From Acetofilamentum sp. (GTDB lineage Bacteria; Hydrothermota; 32-111): a DNA stretch of 60,242 bases. The notes below the pieces were generated by a model, which saw only the letters and a list, made by a program, of their open reading frames with translations, did not search any database and was not told where the DNA came from. Of this stretch, positions 45,887 to 55,204 are shown in pieces. The stretch's first letter is position 1. Each line of letters opens with the position of its first letter. The stretch spans positions 1-60,242 of the forward strand of contig DYMB01000009.1 of assembly GCA_020721805.1 (NCBI GenBank). Reading direction: 5' to 3'. The translations under genes and the position numbers were made by a program.

Positions 45887-47531
45887 AATACTTTTGTTAA
45901 AAGCAAAATTTATAGCAAGATCCTTTGCAATAAGAAATTTTAAAGATTTTATAAGATTGATAACATTCCTTTTTGTAATATTATCTTTTCTTCTTGGAAT
46001 CTATTTTGTTTTCTTTAAAATTTTTAACTATCTTGTTTGTCTGGAAGATATAGGAAAAGGTTTTGTTTACAGAATAAGTTCCATTTTGTTTACAACAATA
46101 TTTTTTCTACTTTTTACAAGTTCAATAATCACTTCAATTTCAACATTTTTTAAAACACCTGAACTGGAATTTCTATTTTCAACCCCTATGAAAATAGAGT
46201 TAATATTTTTATCAAAATTTATAGATAATGGCTTTTTTTCTTCATGGGCGACATCGATCATATCCTTTCCATTGATCTTTTCTCTTGGAAAAGTCTTCCA
46301 GATGGAGAATATTTTTATAATAAAATGGATCGCTCTTTTCATTTTGATGATATTTATTTCAACCAGTATAGGGGTCTTGATAATTTTTCTACTTTCCGAT
46401 CTTTTTAAAAAATTTTCTTTGACTTTTATCGTTACAATTATTTTCGTTATAATAATATTTTCTTTTATTTTTTTCATAATTTTTGTAAAACCTGAAATTT
46501 TTTATCTTCCACAAAATTTAAGTATGGATGAAGTGAACAGGTATTTGAGTTCTCTGGAAATAGAGCAGTTTAAATATCTTCCAAGTGGAATAATATTACA
46601 GATAATTTTTAACGACATAAACGCTAAAAGTTCAAATAAAAACTATTTTTTACTATCTATCTACATAATTTTCGTTTTGGTTATTCTTATGTTTTTAATC
46701 TCTATATATAGAAAAAAATATATCGGGTTTAACCTTGTGGAAAGGAATGTAAAAAATAAAAGGAATAAAATCTTTGAAAATAAAATTGTTTTAAAAAATC
46801 TTTATCTGTTTTTGATAACCAAAGATGTTATCATATTTTTAAGGGATCCATCGCAATGGGGACAATCCTTAATATTTATAATTCTACTTGGAATTTATTT
46901 TTTGAGCATAATAAGAAGCCCGATATATGTAAAAACATCTTTTTATACTTATATTCTTTCATTTGCTAACTTTGGTTTTGCCTCTTATATCATGGCAACC
47001 CTATCTGTGAGATTTATATATCCTCTAATTTCTCTTGAGGGAAAAACTTTTTCTATAATAAGAAACTCGATAAGTGTTGAAAAATATTTTAAGTCAAAAT
47101 TGATCTTCAACTTTTTGATGATTTTTATTTTAGGAGAGTTTTTAATAGTTTTAACAAATATTTTTTTGAAAATAGATCCTTTTATTGTTTTACTATCAAC
47201 CATAATAACTTTTATTTTTTCTTTTGGTATAACCATTATAAATACAGGTTTTGGTGCTATTCTTCCAGATTTCAATGAAAAAAACCCTTCAAAAATAGCA
47301 AGTGGATTCGGAGGAATAGTTTCCGCTATAAGTTCTCTTGTTTATGTTGGTATTTCTCTTTCAATTCTCTCTTCTCCAGTAAAAGAATATTTTGAAAAAA
47401 GTTTTAAAGGTATTTCTGTAAGTATTACAAATTTCATTTACCATCTGATAGTTATAATTATCTTTACTTTGTTAATTTATGTTTTATTATATATTTTGGC
47501 GATAAAAAGATTGAAGACTTATAATTTGTAA
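45876..47531 (+). CDS. ABC-2 type permease
   Basis: A 551-residue membrane protein with about twelve spans, overlapping the ATPase gene by 11 bases. The first half has the FFKTPELEFLFSTPMK segment typical of putative ABC exporters with large fused-looking permeases. The substrate is unknown; the polysaccharide genes upstream make an envelope substrate possible. A strong terminator follows. Confidence 0.85.
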   Translation: MVYEILLLKAKFIARSFAIRNFKDFIRLITFLFVILSFLLGIYFVFFKIFNYLVCLEDIGKGFVYRISSILFTTIFFLLFTSSIITSISTFFKTPELEFLFSTPMKIELIFLSKFIDNGFFSSWATSIISFPLIFSLGKVFQMENIFIIKWIALFILMIFISTSIGVLIIFLLSDLFKKFSLTFIVTIIFVIIIFSFIFFIIFVKPEIFYLPQNLSMDEVNRYLSSLEIEQFKYLPSGIILQIIFNDINAKSSNKNYFLLSIYIIFVLVILMFLISIYRKKYIGFNLVERNVKNKRNKIFENKIVLKNLYLFLITKDVIIFLRDPSQWGQSLIFIILLGIYFLSIIRSPIYVKTSFYTYILSFANFGFASYIMATLSVRFIYPLISLEGKTFSIIRNSISVEKYFKSKLIFNFLMIFILGEFLIVLTNIFLKIDPFIVLLSTIITFIFSFGITIINTGFGAILPDFNEKNPSKIASGFGGIVSAISSLVYVGISLSILSSPVKEYFEKSFKGISVSITNFIYHLIVIIIFTLLIYVLLYILAIKRLKTYNL

Positions 47532-47706
47532 CTGATTATAACCAGATATAAAGGGTTAAATTTTGAGATTTATTATTCTTTAAGAAAAAAAGTAAAGTGA
47601 CTTGTTAAAAACATTCTAAATTTAAAAACTTTTAACCTTAGAAAAAAAAATATATTTTGTTTTGATGGATAGTTTTAATTTAAGAAAAAGATTTCTGTAA
47701 TAAAAT

Positions 47707-47736
47707 AAAAAAAGGGGGTTATTAACCCCCTTTTTA
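47707..47736. terminator. Bidirectional intrinsic terminator
   Basis: AAAAAGGGGGTTA and TTAACCCCCTTTTT form a perfect hairpin with A and T runs on either side. It ends both the plus-strand polysaccharide/ABC operon and the convergent lipoprotein operon. Confidence 0.92.
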
Positions 47737-47751
47737 TTTTTCTAAAAAAAT

Positions 47752-49044
47752 TTACCAGATTCGTTCATAAAAATCATCGCTCTTTTCATAGTTATCCCAT
47801 CTAGATTTTCTTGTTGGATCGTATGACTCACCACCTATCAGGTTTCCGTTATTATCGAGTGACCATTTCTTATCAGAATTGTCTGTAATATTTTTTGATA
47901 CAAAAAGATATATTGCTGAGGTATTATCCCAATCAAGATTTATTAAAGAGTATTCTACAGTTGATGTATCGGATGAAATTGAAATTGAACCAGAAATATA
48001 AGTGTAATCTCCATTTATATTAGCATAAACTTTAATATTACCTGTTGTCAATTTTGAAATATCCATATGTTCACTGAATTTTATTGTAATAAAAGGAGAG
48101 CCATATCCAACATTGATATGTTGTATTTCTGGAGGTGTATCATCATCACCGGATGTGCTTTCTGTTAAAAAGATCGATTTGTAATCTTTTATCTGTGATT
48201 TGTATTCTTGATCAAAATATGGTAAAGATTTGTTGCCTGCCGAATCTGTTATGGTTGAGCATGTTACAGCCAGTTCATAAAATCTTCTTTCAGCAAGAGG
48301 ATCCCCATTCTTTGGTTGGAAAGTAGCATCCCAGGTGTGCGAAACTGCGTTATATGAATAATCAACAATTTCTATATCAATTTCACTTCTTGAACCATCA
48401 TCGTTTATCTTGTATAGTTTTGTGCTGTTAACAACCTTTGATGATTCTACAAGTTCTGAATAACGAACAACTAAATCTGTACCTGGATCTATATTGCCCT
48501 GATTTGGATAAACTCCAAGAACTATAGGGTTTTCATAATCAACAAAATCTGAGCCTGTTCCAGTAGCAAATTGGAATTTAATATCATCGTAAGGAGTTCC
48601 ATCATCTATGTTGTTCTTATTACCATCAAGAAAACTATTCGATGTTGATTTTACTCCATTTTTTATTGTTAAAGTATATGTTGCATTATCGGCGAATGTC
48701 GCTGTAATTTTTACTCTTTTAAAATTGGGTTCATATACAACATTTATATTTGATATATCTCCTGAAGCGGAGTTTTCGGAAAGAACAAAGTTTGAAGCGG
48801 TAACTGTAGAATTTAATAGATAATCGTTAAAATAAACATAGATGGTTCCTTCTACATCACCTGTTGAATGATCTGCATCCTGAATAGTTCCATGATCAGC
48901 GGGGTCAATATCTGTCAAGTTTAAAGTGGTTTTACCTGATGTTGAAAGTTCAAGCGAGTTGTTTATATCTGCGGATTCATATGGCTTGAATGTGCAACCG
49001 GTTAAAATGAGCAAAAATATTAAAAATGGTATAAATTTTTTCAT
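47752..49044 (-). CDS. Lipoprotein with Big_5 (SbsA-type Ig-like) domains
   Basis: A 430-residue protein: signal MKKFIPFLIFLLILTG, then Cys17. The mature protein has at least three Ig-like repeats of the Big_5 style, each with a phrase such as TIYVYFNDYLLNSTVTASNF, LVVRYSELVESSKV or ITIKFSEHMDISKL. Such domains occur in surface proteins of FCB-group and related bacteria. It follows the beta-barrel gene by 13 bases and may work with it on the outer membrane. Confidence 0.8.
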   Translation of the reverse strand: MKKFIPFLIFLLILTGCTFKPYESADINNSLELSTSGKTTLNLTDIDPADHGTIQDADHSTGDVEGTIYVYFNDYLLNSTVTASNFVLSENSASGDISNINVVYEPNFKRVKITATFADNATYTLTIKNGVKSTSNSFLDGNKNNIDDGTPYDDIKFQFATGTGSDFVDYENPIVLGVYPNQGNIDPGTDLVVRYSELVESSKVVNSTKLYKINDDGSRSEIDIEIVDYSYNAVSHTWDATFQPKNGDPLAERRFYELAVTCSTITDSAGNKSLPYFDQEYKSQIKDYKSIFLTESTSGDDDTPPEIQHINVGYGSPFITIKFSEHMDISKLTTGNIKVYANINGDYTYISGSISISSDTSTVEYSLINLDWDNTSAIYLFVSKNITDNSDKKWSLDNNGNLIGGESYDPTRKSRWDNYEKSDDFYERIW

Positions 49045-49057
49045 TTTTTCCTCCTTA

Positions 49058-50677
49058 TTAAAACTTTACATTAAGGGAGAATGACCATGTTGAAAGGTCT
49101 ATAAGGTTTGAAAAGCCCATTATATCAAGTTTAAGATTTTTAGATATCTGCCATCCAAGACCATAGGTATATTGTGTATTATAACTGAAACCTTTAGATT
49201 TTGTATTAGAGTCTTCTCTTTGGGATGGATTTTCAATTATAACTTGATAGTTTGAACCATCCCCATAAATATATTCACCAATAACAGGTGAATATGCCAA
49301 AACTCTATCACTTTGATAATTATTTGACCAGCTAAATGTTGTTCTTGCACCAAGTCTACCAAAAAGATTTTTCAGGAAATTGTATTCAACTCCAACCGGG
49401 ACAGTTATAGTTGATATAAGATTGTTTTCAATACTCTCCTGTGTATAAGAACCTGTTTCAGTATAAGTATAATCGTTTATATCGGTTACACCATCACCAT
49501 TATCATAATTCTCTCTGGATAATAATAAATAGTGGATAGTATCTATCTCATTACTCTTGGATTGTGAAAATGCAAGACCTATTCCAAAATAAGCGTTTTC
49601 TATCTTTTTAACATATTTTCCACCAATGCCCAATGAAATAAGTGAATAATTTATTACGGATGCAGAATCAAGTGTTGAGACTGAATCTATACTTGAATAT
49701 ATTTCATCCGTAACAAGTCCAGGAGTTACAGTAACCGATGCGTTGTATTCATCATCAAAAAGGTAAAATGGTTTGTAAGAGTTGTTTTGAAGTCCTGTGA
49801 AAAATTCAAGAGAATCTTCATTCATTCTATAATATCCTTTCAAACCAAAACCAAGATTAAAACGTGGAGAAACATAATTTCGATTGGAATAATTATCAGA
49901 TTTATCATAATTATGAATAGAAGAGTTTCCAGGAGCAAAATTGTTAAAAATTGTATCCCTTCCTACATATGAGGAACTTACTGTAAGAAAAGCAAAATTA
50001 AAAGAACCAGTAATTTCCATCTTTTCTGCTGCAAAACCAACTGCCAAGTTAAATAGATCTATCTTATTTTTTGACAAATAATCATAATTATAATCTTCAA
50101 AGTATGTTGCGATCAAACTTGAAGAGATTATATTGGAATCTAAACCTGCTGTAATGGTTTGCATAGATTCAGCATATTTGTAAAAATCTCTTGAATATGA
50201 AAGACCAACTTTTACACCCTCTTTCTTACCAAAAAGAAATCCAAAATAGTTATCGCTATTCTCTGATGTATATGAAGAATAATCCTGGATTGTTTCTTTG
50301 TTGAAAAGATCATAGATCTGATCACCGTTGGTATCACGAAAAACCCTATCTTCGGTAATCGAAGAATCAGTGTTTGAATTCTTATTTGAAACAGAGATCA
50401 AACCAAAATGTAACATATCCATCAAGGAACCTTTTAAACCAACCATATAATTTTGGGAAATACCATTGATCAGTTGCTCGCTTAATGTAAGGTTTGAAAG
50501 GTTTGTATAAAGGTTGAATCCTTCAATGTTTGTCATCTCTGTCAAAGAGTATATCGCTTCAAGATCATCATCCAGTATTCCACCTGTTGAAAGGGATCTG
50601 AAAGAGAAGAATTGTGCATTCAATCCGATTGAGATCAGGAAAACCAAAAACAGATAAAATAGTGTCTTAAATTTCAT
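49058..50677 (-). CDS. Outer-membrane beta-barrel protein
   Basis: 539 residues from the ATG at 50677, chosen because AAAAAAGGAGG precedes it and a clean signal peptide follows (MKFKTLFYLFLVFLISIGLN with AQ after it). The protein is rich in Ser, Asn, Tyr and Gly and ends WSFSLNVKF, with the terminal Phe of a BAM signal. No family was recognised. It is transcribed with the Ig-like lipoprotein. Confidence 0.8.
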   Translation of the reverse strand: MKFKTLFYLFLVFLISIGLNAQFFSFRSLSTGGILDDDLEAIYSLTEMTNIEGFNLYTNLSNLTLSEQLINGISQNYMVGLKGSLMDMLHFGLISVSNKNSNTDSSITEDRVFRDTNGDQIYDLFNKETIQDYSSYTSENSDNYFGFLFGKKEGVKVGLSYSRDFYKYAESMQTITAGLDSNIISSSLIATYFEDYNYDYLSKNKIDLFNLAVGFAAEKMEITGSFNFAFLTVSSSYVGRDTIFNNFAPGNSSIHNYDKSDNYSNRNYVSPRFNLGFGLKGYYRMNEDSLEFFTGLQNNSYKPFYLFDDEYNASVTVTPGLVTDEIYSSIDSVSTLDSASVINYSLISLGIGGKYVKKIENAYFGIGLAFSQSKSNEIDTIHYLLLSRENYDNGDGVTDINDYTYTETGSYTQESIENNLISTITVPVGVEYNFLKNLFGRLGARTTFSWSNNYQSDRVLAYSPVIGEYIYGDGSNYQVIIENPSQREDSNTKSKGFSYNTQYTYGLGWQISKNLKLDIMGFSNLIDLSTWSFSLNVKF

Positions 50678-50728
50678 CTTTCCTCCTTTTTTAAAGGTTT
50701 TTTTCTTTGAAAATTTTCCCACTAAAGT

Positions 50729-50757
50729 ATTTTAATATAAAAATTATAAAAAGTCAA
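50729..50757 (-). promoter_or_regulatory. Promoter of the barrel/lipoprotein operon
   Basis: TTGACT (50752-50757) and TAAAAT (50729-50734) on the minus strand, 17 bases apart, with a conventional leader of about 45 bases. Confidence 0.6.
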
Positions 50758-50769
50758 GAATAATAATTA

Positions 50770-50795
50770 AAAAGGGGAAATCAAATTCCCCTTTT
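50770..50795 (-). terminator. Intrinsic terminator after tldD
   Basis: AAAAGGGGAA, a six-base loop and TTCCCCTTTT form a hairpin immediately after the tldD stop codon, followed by a T run on the minus strand. Confidence 0.85.
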
Positions 50796-50796
50796 A

Positions 50797-52239
50797 TCAG
50801 TTTCCTATACCAACCTCTACTTTTCTGAATCTTGCTGGAGCGGAACCGTGAGACATTTCAGCTCTCTGTCCCGGTTGCCCTTTTCCACAGTTTATTACAC
50901 CCCATAGATCCCAATAATTTTCATTACATATTGCATCACATTTGTTCCAAAAGTTTGGAGTGATATCCTGATAAGAACAATTTTTAAGCATCCTTCCAAG
51001 TTTTCCATTCTTTATCTCATAACCTATTTCACATCCAAACTGAAAGTTTAATCTTCTCTGATCTATTGACCAAGATCTGTTCACATCCATATATATACCA
51101 TCTTTTGTATCTTTTATTAGATCTTCAAGTTCCCATTCTCCAGGAGCAAGAGAAAGGTTTGAGATTCTAATTATTGGTATGGAATAGAATCCCTGTGATC
51201 TATTACAACCTTTTGATCTTGTATCCTTGATTTTATGTGCAAGTTCCCTGTTTGTCATATAACCTGTTAGTATGCCATTTTTAACTATATCCCATCTTTG
51301 ACTTTTCACACCATCATCATCATATCCCTGAGTTGCAAGACCCATCGGTATGGTAGCATCCGCAAAAAGGTTTACAATGTTTGATCCATATTTGAATTTT
51401 TTATATTTTTCCAGTGTTGCGAAAGAACTTCCGGCATAGTTTTCCTCATATCCTAAAACTCTATCCAATTCAGTTGCATGACCAACTGATTCGTGTATCT
51501 GTAAAACCATTTGAGCACCACCGAGTATTATATCCTTTATCTCGTTTGGACATTGTGGAGCGCTTAAGAGTGCAATCGCCTCATCCCTTATCCTTTCAGC
51601 ATTCTGTAAAAGTTCCATCTGTTCAATAATTTCATAACCACCAGAATAGTATTGTCCACCAAAAGATGCAGGATAGGATCGTGTTTGCATATCATTATTT
51701 CCAACAGCGGTTGCAGAATATCCTCCACCGCTCCTTAAAAGATCTTGAACTATTTCACTGTCCTCACTGCTTATAAACCATTTTCTTATATTCTGGAATG
51801 ACATTTCAGAGGAAGCAACCTTTATTTCACTCTTTTTTCTTAATATCTCATCGATTTTAAAGAGAAGTTCAACCTTTTTTTCAAGAGGTACTCTGAAAGG
51901 ATTTTTTAACACTGGAGTGAACCAATGATCATGATAAACATCTTCCCTTGCAAGTTGAACTTTTTCCTTTTGAAGCATGCTGCTTGCTTTTGCTATCATC
52001 ACAGCCTCTTTTGAAACTTTTTTTATCTCTGAGACTGAAAGGTTATCACTCGAAGAGAAACCCCACGAACCTTTAAAAAGAACCCTTACTCCAAAACCAA
52101 GAGTATTTGAATAATCTACATTGAGTTTCCCATTTTTTACATTTATTTCCTCATTTTTTGTATCAATTATTCTAATATCTGCATAATCAGCCCCATAATG
52201 TTTTGCAACATCAATGGCAAGTTTTCCAAGTTTAAACAT
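50797..52239 (-). CDS. tldD: Metalloprotease TldD
   Basis: A 480-residue TldD. The zinc site HESVGHATE (His249, Glu250, His254) is complete, and GLGFGVRV-like (LGFGVRVLFKGSWGF) and GINCGKG-like (GVINCGKGQPGQ) segments are present. With TldE it forms a protease that degrades small unfolded peptides and matures modified peptides. It is encoded 11 bases after tldE. Confidence 0.93.
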   Translation of the reverse strand: MFKLGKLAIDVAKHYGADYADIRIIDTKNEEINVKNGKLNVDYSNTLGFGVRVLFKGSWGFSSSDNLSVSEIKKVSKEAVMIAKASSMLQKEKVQLAREDVYHDHWFTPVLKNPFRVPLEKKVELLFKIDEILRKKSEIKVASSEMSFQNIRKWFISSEDSEIVQDLLRSGGGYSATAVGNNDMQTRSYPASFGGQYYSGGYEIIEQMELLQNAERIRDEAIALLSAPQCPNEIKDIILGGAQMVLQIHESVGHATELDRVLGYEENYAGSSFATLEKYKKFKYGSNIVNLFADATIPMGLATQGYDDDGVKSQRWDIVKNGILTGYMTNRELAHKIKDTRSKGCNRSQGFYSIPIIRISNLSLAPGEWELEDLIKDTKDGIYMDVNRSWSIDQRRLNFQFGCEIGYEIKNGKLGRMLKNCSYQDITPNFWNKCDAICNENYWDLWGVINCGKGQPGQRAEMSHGSAPARFRKVEVGIGN

Positions 52240-52250
52240 CTTTCCTCCTA

Positions 52251-53591
52251 TTAAAATTCTGTTTTACTTGTGAAATTAAAATGATCTATCTTTAATCCGG
52301 GAACAGCAAAACCTCCACCGAATCCACCGCTTTGAAGTACAACTTTGTTTGAAATCATCGAAACATTTTCAAGTGCTTCGAGTATTGATTGGGTGAATCT
52401 TAAATTTTTAACACCATGTTTTACCTTACCATCCTCTATAAAAAATATACCATTTCTTGTCATACCTGTTATAGTTGTTGTTATCGGATTAAGCATGTTT
52501 ACATAATGAAACTGTGTTATGAGTAAACCATTTTGAGTCGATTCCACCATCTTTTCAAAACTCAAATCACCCTCTTTAAGATAAAGGTTTAATGGAAGTG
52601 GTCCATACTCATCATCAGGTCCAAGTGAATGACCGTTATTATCAATTTTAAGCATCTTTGCTACTTTTCTATCTGTTGGAATTTCCTTTAAAATACCATT
52701 TTCTATCAATGTCAATTTTTTTCTTGGAAAACCTTCAAAATCGAATGGTAAACCACCGACACCTTTAAAATAAGGATCATCATATAAGTTTATCATTGTG
52801 GAAGAAATTTTTTCTCCGATCTTTCCACTAAGAGGACTTCTTCCTTCAGAGATCATCAAACCGTTAAATGTCGTATAAGAAAGAAAGGATATAAGATCCG
52901 CAACTGCAGCAGGTTCAAGAAGAACAGTATATTTCCCTGGTTTAAGATCTTTTGGATTTTTTGATTTTTTAGCTTTTTCTATAGCTATTTTTGTTTTTCC
53001 AATAATATCCATATCATTTATACTCAATTCATTCTGTTCCGCCCATCCTGAAGAATCTTTTGTCTGGACAGTTATGGAAAAGGTAACATTTGATGTTTCG
53101 TTATGCGCCTCAAGTTCATTGGAATTGGCTATAACCACACATGTTGCACCATTTGAGAATATACCTGCACTTTCCAGTCTCTCTTTTTCACACAATTTTA
53201 CAGCATCCTTAACATATTTTGCCCTTATTTCTGGAGCAAGATTTTCAGTTTTTTTATCAAAAGATTTTGTAAAGGTGTAATCCTGTTTTGAAGATAATGG
53301 AAAAATTTCTTTTTTATGGGTTTGATTTTTTGCTATGTCCTTTGCTTTTTCAATAAATTTTGATAAATTCTTTTTTTCAAGCGAAGTTCCATTAACAACT
53401 CCAACTTTTCCATCGTAAACGGTTCTGATTGTAAAAGAATATTTCAATGAATCAACATTTTGAGTTATCTGATTGTTTGAAAATCTTGTTAAGGATTCTT
53501 TTGTCCCCGCAACAGTAACCGTTGTCATATCGGCATCCGACAATTTTAAAATAGTATCAGCAAAATCAAGAAGTTTTTCTTTTTTCAGCAT
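52251..53591 (-). CDS. pmbA: TldE/PmbA-family partner of TldD
   Basis: A 446-residue TldE-like protein without the HExxxH zinc site, as expected. Landmarks are RFSNNQITQNV near the N-terminus and GMTRNGIFFIEDGKVKHGVK near the C-terminus. It forms the heterodimer with TldD. The start overlaps the Sua5 gene by 26 bases. Confidence 0.9.
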   Translation of the reverse strand: MLKKEKLLDFADTILKLSDADMTTVTVAGTKESLTRFSNNQITQNVDSLKYSFTIRTVYDGKVGVVNGTSLEKKNLSKFIEKAKDIAKNQTHKKEIFPLSSKQDYTFTKSFDKKTENLAPEIRAKYVKDAVKLCEKERLESAGIFSNGATCVVIANSNELEAHNETSNVTFSITVQTKDSSGWAEQNELSINDMDIIGKTKIAIEKAKKSKNPKDLKPGKYTVLLEPAAVADLISFLSYTTFNGLMISEGRSPLSGKIGEKISSTMINLYDDPYFKGVGGLPFDFEGFPRKKLTLIENGILKEIPTDRKVAKMLKIDNNGHSLGPDDEYGPLPLNLYLKEGDLSFEKMVESTQNGLLITQFHYVNMLNPITTTITGMTRNGIFFIEDGKVKHGVKNLRFTQSILEALENVSMISNKVVLQSGGFGGGFAVPGLKIDHFNFTSKTEF

Positions 53592-54183
53592 AACTACTCC
53601 TTTTTATGATTTTTAAAATCTTTTCTTTTTTTATCACCCCTTCCCTTATAAATTGGATATCGTTTTTAAAAATTTTAATAACCGTTGAAGGAGTCTTGTT
53701 TTTTTTTAACTTTTTAAAAATATAAAACTTTCCAAAATATTTTTCAAGATCCTTTTTGGTCGTTATTATCTCTTCATTTGAAATGTTTAAACTTGTTACG
53801 GCAAGAGGTTTTTTGTAAATATCAAGAAGTTTTAATATCTGTTTATCGTTTGGAATTCTTAAAGATGCGAAACCTTCTTTTACAAGTATATCGGGAATAA
53901 TCCTTTTTGCTTTCAATATTATGGTAAGTTGCCCTGGAAGAAAATTTTGTTTTAAAATGAAGAAGAGTCTGTTTGTAAAAAAAAATTTTTCAACGGGAAT
54001 CTTTTTAGAAAAAAAAAGAGCAAAAGGTTTATTTTTGTCCCTGTTTTTTAGTTTAAATATCTCTTTCAAACCCTCAAGATTATCAAAAACTGTTCCAATA
54101 CCATTTATGGTATCAGTTGAAAAAACGATAAGTTTATTCTGGTTTAAAAATTCTATAGTTTTTCTATAATCTGGCTTCATCAT
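53566..54183 (-). CDS. Sua5/YciO/YrdC-family protein (threonylcarbamoyl-AMP synthase candidate)
   Basis: A 205-residue protein with VFSTDTINGIG, KLKNRDKNKPFALFF (the KxR and S/T-D-T pattern) and LRIPNDKQIL. The family makes threonylcarbamoyl-AMP for the t6A37 modification of tRNA. It lacks the extra Sua5 C-terminal domain, matching the short TsaC type. YciO-like function cannot be excluded. Confidence 0.85.
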   Translation of the reverse strand: MMKPDYRKTIEFLNQNKLIVFSTDTINGIGTVFDNLEGLKEIFKLKNRDKNKPFALFFSKKIPVEKFFFTNRLFFILKQNFLPGQLTIILKAKRIIPDILVKEGFASLRIPNDKQILKLLDIYKKPLAVTSLNISNEEIITTKKDLEKYFGKFYIFKKLKKNKTPSTVIKIFKNDIQFIREGVIKKEKILKIIKRSSYAEKRKTS

Positions 54184-54638
54184 CTGTTGAAACCTTCTCT
54201 GAAGGAATCGAGTCTTTCTTTTAAGGCTTCATCTTTAATTGATAATAATTCAACAGCAAAAATGGCTGCATTCTTTGCGCCTGTACTTCCAACGGTAAAT
54301 GTTGCAACTGGAACTCCAGATGGCATCATAACGGTTGACAGAAGTGAATCAAAACCCTTTAATGGAGAAGAATCTATCGGTACCGCAAGAACCGGAAGTG
54401 TTGTAAAGGATGCAACTACTCCAGCAAGATGAGCTGCATAGCCAGCACCACAGATTATAACACAGAATCCATTTTCTCTTGCATTTTTAGAAAACTCCTG
54501 AACCTTTAAAGGGTTTCTATGGGCTGACATTATATATGTTTCATATTCTATCTGAAAATCCTGTAAAATTTTTTCTGCACCTGACATTATATTTTTGTCA
54601 TTTTCAGAACCCATAATTATTGCTACTTTTGACATCAT
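54180..54638 (-). CDS. purE: N5-carboxyaminoimidazole ribonucleotide mutase PurE
   Basis: A 152-residue class I PurE with IIMGSENDKNIM, MSAHRNPLKV, ICGAGYAAHLAGVVAS and PVLAVPIDSSPLKGFDSLL. It moves the carboxyl group from N5 to C4 of the ribonucleotide in purine synthesis. purK or other pur genes are not in the window, so it stands apart from its pathway. It overlaps both neighbours by 4 bases. Confidence 0.95.
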   Translation of the reverse strand: MMSKVAIIMGSENDKNIMSGAEKILQDFQIEYETYIMSAHRNPLKVQEFSKNARENGFCVIICGAGYAAHLAGVVASFTTLPVLAVPIDSSPLKGFDSLLSTVMMPSGVPVATFTVGSTGAKNAAIFAVELLSIKDEALKERLDSFREGFNR

Positions 54639-55204
54639 TCCTCCAGATTTTTTATATAATCGAATAAAATGAGTTTATTTTCTGTCAAACTCAGATCAAG
54701 TGAATCCGATATATCAGTTATAGTTTTTAAAACATCGTAAACAAGCTGATAATTTTCTTTGTAATACTGGCTTGAAAGTCCAATTTTATGAAAGGAATTT
54801 GTTTTAATGGTTGTTCCAAATATGTATGGATCATAGAGTGGAGAATTTTTTTGAACAAATTTTTCATAAAAATAATTACAGGAGTCATAATCTTTTTCTC
54901 TATAATAGAGTCCTCCAACGAATAAAGTTTTATTATTATCAGGATCAATATCAATAGATTTATTAAGATAGTATTTTGTTGAATCGTTTATCTGAAAAAC
55001 AAAATGGACATAAAAAAGACCACAAACTATATCCAGCGAATCAGGATTATCTTTAAAATCAATCCTGAACTTTTTTAATGCGGTAGCATAGTCTTTATCT
55101 TTTACATAAGTCCATCCATCGTTAAAAACTTCTTCACTTTGAAATAGAGAACAGGATAAGAATAATAGAATCAGTATTATTAAAAGAGTTTTATAATTTT
55201 CCAT
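54635..55204 (-). CDS. TPR-like lipoprotein
   Basis: A 189-residue protein with a lipobox (LLFLSC, Cys18) and about three tetratricopeptide-like helix pairs: WTYVKDKDYATALKKFRIDF, DSTKYYLNKSIDIDPDN and GLYYREKDYDSCNYFYEKF. TPR domains bind proteins. It overlaps the subtilase end by 25 bases and is probably co-expressed with it. Confidence 0.78.
   Translation of the reverse strand: MENYKTLLIILILLFLSCSLFQSEEVFNDGWTYVKDKDYATALKKFRIDFKDNPDSLDIVCGLFYVHFVFQINDSTKYYLNKSIDIDPDNNKTLFVGGLYYREKDYDSCNYFYEKFVQKNSPLYDPYIFGTTIKTNSFHKIGLSSQYYKENYQLVYDVLKTITDISDSLDLSLTENKLILFDYIKNLEE

Noticed and set aside
23256-50795. The G5/C5 hairpins at 23256 and 47707 and the G4/C4 hairpin at 50770 as copies of a mobile repeat
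   Set aside because: They share only the generic form of intrinsic terminators (A run, GC stem, T run), each lies exactly at an operon end, and no flanking similarity was seen.
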